Source: Vibrio sp. CDRSL-10 TSBA (GTDB lineage: Bacteria; Pseudomonadota; Gammaproteobacteria; Enterobacterales; Vibrionaceae). Taken from it: 64,000 nt of DNA. A model generated the notes under the pieces. That model was given only the letters and a program-made list of their open reading frames with translations, ran no database searches and was not told the origin of the DNA. The DNA lies in contig CP155566.1 in NCBI GenBank assembly GCA_039696685.1, forward strand, positions 2,232,001-2,296,000, read 5' to 3'. The position numbers and the translations under genes were made by a program. The first letter of the stretch is position 1. Every line of letters begins with the position of its first letter. Positions 60,018 to 64,000 of the stretch are shown one piece after another.

Positions 60018-61071
60018 TTACTTAGTTGGCCAAACAGATAACACGTCAAACATAACCACTTGGTTTCTGCCCAAAGATTTGGCTTTATAAACGGCATTAT
60101 CCGCTCTTTTTAGTACCTGCTCTTGACTAAAATCACCAGGTTGAAGAAACGTCACACCAATACTTAATGAAGCTTGTATTTCAAACGCATCAAATTTTAC
60201 TACCAGCTCTTCGACAGCCAATCTTACTGATTCAAAAAAATCCAAGGCTATGTTAGCGTCCGCCTCACGAAGAAGAATACCGAACTCCTCTCCTCCTAGT
60301 CTATAGATCGTGCCTTTGCCCTGTAATAGGGCATTAATCATTGACACAGTTTGTTTCAGGTAATGATCGCCTGCGAGATGACCATATTGATCATTGATAT
60401 TCTTAAAATAATCTAAATCTGCAAAACCTAAGAAAGAGATTTCCCTACCAAGAAGAAAATAGTTGATGGCAGTCTTGAGATCTTTAATAAAACGCCTTCG
60501 ATTATAGCATTGAGTCAAATGGTCAATGGATGCTTGATAGTTAAGCATCTCTATCTGTTGATGTAAGTGCACGTTTGACGCAATCCAATTGGCAATGCAT
60601 TGAAGTTTAATCGCATGATGGCTCGTATAGTGAAAGGGGCTTCGATGCGCAACATTCAACGTACCTAAACATTTGTTGGAACTTAATAGTGGTGCATCCA
60701 TGCACGTGTTTAAACCATTCTCCTTTAATAATTCACAATCAAGTTTCCGTTGATTGTGTCACATCATCACAGATCATTAACTGTCGAGAGCTAAACACTT
60801 TGCCAACAAACGTTCCGGTAATCGGAAGACTGAGTCCTCGCGGAATCGCACTGTCACCGCTGATGGCATAAACTTTAAGTGAGCCCTCTTCATCAACCAA
60901 AGTAACACTCGCCCTCTCGGCATCAAAAATTTGATGTAACCACTTTGCCACACTATCCAATACTTCCTGAACGGAAATGCATGATGAGAGTTCATGTATA
61001 AAGTCAACGGGCAAACTGACTCTATGATAAACGTCGCTCTCGTCATCGAAATATTGATGTTCCTTATCCAT
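60018..61071 (-). CDS. GAF-GGDEF diguanylate cyclase
   Basis: Soluble c-di-GMP synthase with an N-terminal GAF sensor (ISVQEVLDSVAKWLHQIFDAE; SLPITGTFVGKVFSSRQLMI) and a C-terminal GGDEF domain (SIDHLTQCYNRRRF; FADLDYFKNINDQYGHLAGD; RLGGEEF). No RxxD inhibitory site is seen. One base too many in GTTTC at 60743-60747 (corrected STELDCELLKENGLNTCMD) gives 350 aa. ATG 61071 follows GGGGA. The position next to the Tad operon suggests a link to attachment, by inference. Confidence 0.85.
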
Positions 61072-61267
61072 AATCAATCCCCAGATAAATAATATGCCAA
61101 AGCCAGCGTGAAAGCATTAAGTCGCGTTGATATTACTGAGTAATTACTAATTATAACACCATCCTGTCCCTATCATTGATTAAATCAAAAATAACAATCA
61201 TCCACGATGAATACGAATAGTTATTAATTAGAGGATGTCAATTCTTAGAAACTTCAATTTACATATG

Positions 61268-61331
61268 CTATAGTTTTACCCTGCCTTATAAGTGTTGGTT
61301 GTATTTTTGCCGTCTTTGGACGGCTTTTTTA
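61268..61331 (+). ncRNA. Candidate small RNA with intrinsic terminator
   Basis: TGCTATAGT (from about 61266) reads as an extended -10 element, followed some 40 bases later by GCCGTC-TTTG-GACGGC-TTTTTT (61309-61330), a strong plus-strand terminator. No plus-strand gene lies upstream within 1.5 kb, so a short transcript of about 50-60 nt is likely. No known sRNA family was recognised. Confidence 0.4.
61309..61330 (+). terminator. Orphan plus-strand intrinsic terminator
   Basis: Six GC-rich stem pairs with loop TTTG and six T residues. It ends the candidate small RNA above. Confidence 0.85.
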
Positions 61332-61475
61332 TGCTTAAAATCATCAAGTCCCTAGTCCTCATAAGCAACATTACCTGAACAGTATTTAAGATAAAGGAAT
61401 CGTAACTTTTTGAAAATCATTTCTACATAGTTCTAATTTTTCAAAAGATGAAATCATAAGCCTACTAAGAAAGCC

Positions 61476-61510
61476 AAAGGATATACTGACAGTCAGCCAA
61501 TATATCCTTT
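61476..61510 (-). terminator. Hairpin after ompA
   Basis: AAAGGATATA pairs with TATATCCTTT about 40 bases past the ompA stop; the T-run is short (minus strand TTTGGCTTTC). Confidence 0.6.
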
Positions 61511-61549
61511 TGATAGTTCACATCTATATCTATTTGATTAAAATAGCTT

Positions 61550-62512
61550 TTATTCTTGCACTTGGTACTTAAATGCCGGAATCACGATTTCTACGCGGCG
61601 GTTTTGCTCACGACCTTCTGCCGTTTTGTTCGAAGCAACCGGGCTGTTTTCCCCCTGACCAGTCGCTTTGATACGAGAAGCTACAATGCCTTTTTCTTCT
61701 AGTACAGCGGCCACTGCCAGAGCACGTTTCTCAGACAGTGTCTGGTTATAGGCTTCAGGACCACTTGAGTCTGTGTGGCCGGTAACTTCTACTTTCGCCT
61801 GCGGATGCTCTTTCATGAATATGACCAGATCATTCAGTTGCGCTTTTTTCTCAGCACTCAGCTCTGCGCTGTCATTAGCAAAAGTTTTACTATCCAAACG
61901 TTGGAACTCAAAGGTTTTGGTCACAATTTCTGGCTCAGGTGCAGGTTGTGCTACGGGAGCTGGTTTCACAGGTGCCATCACTGGTGCAGGCTCTTCACTG
62001 CCACCGAAACGGTAAACCAAGCCTAGCGTGGTTGTGTGCGCTTTGGCACGTACAACATCGTTATTGATATCACTCAGGTATTGATACTCAAGACGAACAC
62101 CAAGATTGCTGGTCGCTGCATATTCCAGCCCCGCAGCACCTAAGTAGGAGTAGTCCGAAGAATTGCCGTAGAATACACGCGCACCACCAACTTTACCGTA
62201 CAGATCGAGCGCGTCTGTCAGGCCAACGCTCAATTTGGGCGCAATGGTGAATGCTTCTGCGGTATCACGATCAATGCCCGCGCCATTAAATTTCCCTAAA
62301 TAGTCGTACCCCCCCTCCAGAGCCAGCCAATCGGTGAAGTTATAACCGAGTAAAGCCCCTGCTGTAGTACCATCCAAGTCACATGATTCAGTATTATGGC
62401 ACGCATCATCAAGCCAGGTTTTACCCACTTTAGCGCCAACATACAGATCTGCCATGGTGGCCGTTGATGCGACTAACATGGACGCGGATACCATTGCTGT
62501 TAACTTTTTCAT
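61550..62512 (-). CDS. ompA: OmpA-family outer-membrane protein
   Basis: Structural porin tethering the outer membrane to peptidoglycan. Signal peptide (KKLTAMVSASMLVASTATMA), an eight-strand barrel (residues about 20-170: LYVGAKVGKTWLDDACH... GLVYRFGG), a Pro/Ala hinge (PAPVMAPVKPAPVAQPAPEP) and the OmpA C-terminal domain with VEVTGHTDSSGPEAYNQTLS and EGREQNRRVEI, which binds diaminopimelate. The start at 62512 fits AAGGA at 6 bases; ATG 62518 is too close. 320 aa. An intact gene with no slip. Confidence 0.93.
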   Translation of the reverse strand: MKKLTAMVSASMLVASTATMADLYVGAKVGKTWLDDACHNTESCDLDGTTAGALLGYNFTDWLALEGGYDYLGKFNGAGIDRDTAEAFTIAPKLSVGLTDALDLYGKVGGARVFYGNSSDYSYLGAAGLEYAATSNLGVRLEYQYLSDINNDVVRAKAHTTTLGLVYRFGGSEEPAPVMAPVKPAPVAQPAPEPEIVTKTFEFQRLDSKTFANDSAELSAEKKAQLNDLVIFMKEHPQAKVEVTGHTDSSGPEAYNQTLSEKRALAVAAVLEEKGIVASRIKATGQGENSPVASNKTAEGREQNRRVEIVIPAFKYQVQE

Positions 62513-62957
62513 AACCATTCCTTACGGTTCATTATTGTGATAGTAGGACTCGCGACTGAAACCTATAAATGGAATTTTTGACAACTGACTTACCATTAAA
62601 TCGCAAACCTCATCATTTACTATAATAAACAACTCAAAAAGTTGCCTAATGAGTGAGAGGTATTCTTGTCAAAAGTGCAAATTAACGATAATTAAGTGTA
62701 TCGACGGTTTGAATCAGCTTTACGGAAAATATAGAAGAATCGTTTAGGAAATAATGAACACTAAATATCTGACACTAAAACTCAACGCTTTGACACCATA
62801 CTTTTAATCGGTCACGTTGAAGACACTCTTTAGTATGGAAGATATAATGTTTACGAACGTGGAGCCCATTTCGCGAATTTTTTGTAATACTACATTTCAT
62901 AGCTTTTATGGGTTAACAATAATAAGCGCACAAAAGCTTTGAAACAGCAGAAACGCG
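62513..62957. other. Intergenic region upstream of ompA
   Basis: About 445 AT-rich bases, no ORF of note. It must contain the long ompA leader and promoter; no specific site was recognised. Confidence 0.35.
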
Positions 62958-62982
62958 AAAAGCCGCTCATTGAGCGGCTTTT
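62958..62982 (-). terminator. Intrinsic terminator of ffs
   Basis: AAAAGCCGCTCA and TGAGCGGCTTTT form a 12-bp stem around one or two loop bases immediately 3' of the SRP RNA on the minus strand. Confidence 0.88.
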
Positions 62983-62989
62983 CTGAATT

Positions 62990-63097
62990 GGGTGGAGGCC
63001 CCAGCCACATCCCGGCACACACATCATCCGCTGTGGCTGCTTCCTTCCGGACCTGACCAGGTTCACGAACTAGTGTTGCGGGAGGACCAAGGCCCCC
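62990..63097 (-). ncRNA. ffs: Signal recognition particle RNA (4.5S RNA)
   Basis: RNA component of the bacterial SRP that, with Ffh, targets nascent membrane proteins. On the minus strand it contains the invariant Ffh-binding hairpin GGTCAGGTCCGGAAGGAAGC and matches E. coli 4.5S RNA over most of its length: 5' GGGGGCC paired with GGCCTCC near the 3' end, TCCTCCCGCAACACTAG, and GTGTGCCGGGATGTGGCTGG. Length about 108 nt. A terminator follows directly. Ends are set by pairing and are accurate to a few bases. Confidence 0.96.
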
Positions 63098-63231
63098 ATA
63101 GTTCACTTCAGCTTGTGGCCGAAGAGTGGGAAGGATTATCAGGCATCCCTATCCTCATTGCAACCCCAAATCAGACCAAAAGCATTGATTTCATTTCAAC
63201 TGCCCAGCAATTGAGCGATTCGGGAATTGAA

Positions 63232-64000
63232 TCACAAGGCATGATAGAGCGCGTCGCTTGTATCATGACCTGCCCGGCTGCGTTTTTCATCATACATGGC
63301 ACCATCGGTTTGATGGATAACATCATGCAGCGACATATGCTTGCTGCGCCCGCTTGATACTCCAACGGCCGCCGTTACCTCAAAACTGATGTCACGTTCA
63401 GTGCAGATAAACAGAAAGCTCTGCAGTTTATTCACCACCGATGTCAGCTCTTCACCTTTTACATCGCCAATCAGCACAAACTCATCGCCACCGATTCGAT
63501 AAGCTTTACCACGCCAGACATGATTGATGCGGCTGGCCAGTTGTTTTAGTACCTTGTCACCGATTTCATGACCATAGGTGTCATTAATCGATTTAAAGTC
63601 ATTCAAATCCAAATATAGCAACGTGTTACTCGGCGAAACTCCACGTCGGTAGCGACGATACAAGGCTCGCCGGTTACGCAGTTTGGTCAGATTATCGGTA
63701 TCTGACACAAAGTGCAGATAACCCGCGATAAGCACTAAAAACACCACCAGAGATGCAAACAACCACTGACTATGCCGGGCAACACGTTGTTCAGTTAAAA
63801 GTGTCGCACGCCAATCCGGCTGATAGTCATAATGTTTAACGATTTTCTGCGAGTCGATAATTTTAATCGCACGGCTGATAAGCGGTGCGAGTGCGGCACC
63901 AAATGCATTTTTCGGAAACGCGATGCCGACATCATAAGTATAAAAACTGCCAATCAGCTCATCTTCAACAATAGATAAGAGCGAATGCGAGTGACGTAAT
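63232..64000 (-). CDS. Diguanylate cyclase with periplasmic solute-binding-like sensor, partial
   Basis: The gene runs in from the right edge; its start lies outside the window. The first visible part (FYTYDVGIAFPKNAFGAAL, then IIDSQKIVKHYDYQPDW) resembles the end of a periplasmic solute-binding (SBP_bac_3) sensor, followed by a transmembrane helix (WLFASLVVFLVLIAGYLHFV) and a GGDEF domain (DTDNLTKLRNRRALYRRY; DLNDFKSINDTYGHEIGD; RIGGDEF). No RxxD site. The tail ends KRSRAGHDTSDALYHAL, a few bases beyond the domain. Probably senses an amino acid or similar solute and makes c-di-GMP. Confidence 0.87.
   Translation of the reverse strand, partial: LRHSHSLLSIVEDELIGSFYTYDVGIAFPKNAFGAALAPLISRAIKIIDSQKIVKHYDYQPDWRATLLTEQRVARHSQWLFASLVVFLVLIAGYLHFVSDTDNLTKLRNRRALYRRYRRGVSPSNTLLYLDLNDFKSINDTYGHEIGDKVLKQLASRINHVWRGKAYRIGGDEFVLIGDVKGEELTSVVNKLQSFLFICTERDISFEVTAAVGVSSGRSKHMSLHDVIHQTDGAMYDEKRSRAGHDTSDALYHAL

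Larger units (their letters stand above)
61072..61549. other. Intergenic region between GAF-GGDEF gene and ompA
   Basis: Nearly 480 bases with no credible ORF. Contains a plus-strand terminator at 61309-61330 with no upstream gene, and the ompA terminator hairpin at 61476-61510. Confidence 0.5.

Overview
The window reads as a chromosome segment of a Vibrio-like gammaproteobacterium. The clues are a complete Tad/Flp pilus operon, an OmpA-type porin, four GGDEF proteins, the 4.5S (SRP) RNA gene, PdxY, PhoX, MsrPQ and a Ugp transporter, all with Vibrionaceae-like protein sequences. Genus level is an inference from reading the proteins; species cannot be fixed.

Layout. 1-4.1 kb: an MFS carrier cut by the left edge, pdxY, a DeoR regulator and ugpQ. 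4.4-9.7 kb: ugpBAEC (glycerol-3-phosphate/glycerophosphodiester uptake) plus a HAD phosphatase, behind a control region with a Pho-box-like element and inverted GTTCA-type repeats. 9.8-16.5 kb: a probable Zur-controlled DUF1826 gene, a histidine phosphatase, YbhA phosphatase, an MFS exporter, and a MocR regulator divergent from a flavin-binding protein with three 19-bp direct repeats between them. 16.9-20.5 kb: a MarR-controlled FUSC/DUF1656/HlyD efflux operon. 20.7-31.4 kb: mtgA, phoX, a zinc-dependent phospholipase C-like gene with a lipoprotein, two diguanylate cyclases, leuA and a divergent Lrp-type regulator. 31.5-42.5 kb: a more AT-rich sugar island with a SorC regulator, an RpiB/LacAB isomerase, an FGGY kinase, a two-subunit transketolase, a ribose-type ABC importer and a divergent ribBX. 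Three copies of one 14-bp palindrome sit at its promoters. The enzyme set resembles the non-oxidative D-apiose route. 42.8-46.1 kb: msrPQ and a PAS-PAS chemoreceptor. 46.4-59.5 kb: a two-partner-secretion (TPS) pore, a repeat-rich lipoprotein and an unknown gene, divergent from a compact Tad operon that lacks tadZ and rcpB. 59.6-64 kb: a GAF-GGDEF gene, ompA, ffs and a periplasmic-sensor GGDEF gene cut by the right edge.

Sequence quality. About two dozen genes that are normally intact are interrupted by a +1 shift. In all 25 interruptions I could inspect, removing one base from GAAAC (or GTTTC on the other strand) restores a full-length family-like protein. I call this the 'GAAAC slip' below. 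Such genes are listed as single CDS because a motif-specific sequence artefact is far likelier than 24 broken genes. One diguanylate cyclase (26.6 kb) instead carries an in-frame stop that this rule does not explain.

How the genes work together: phosphate and phospholipid scavenging (ugp, ugpQ, phoX, the phospholipase C-like gene), pentose-type sugar use, cyclic-di-GMP signalling, and surface attachment (Tad pilus, TPS pore, OmpA).
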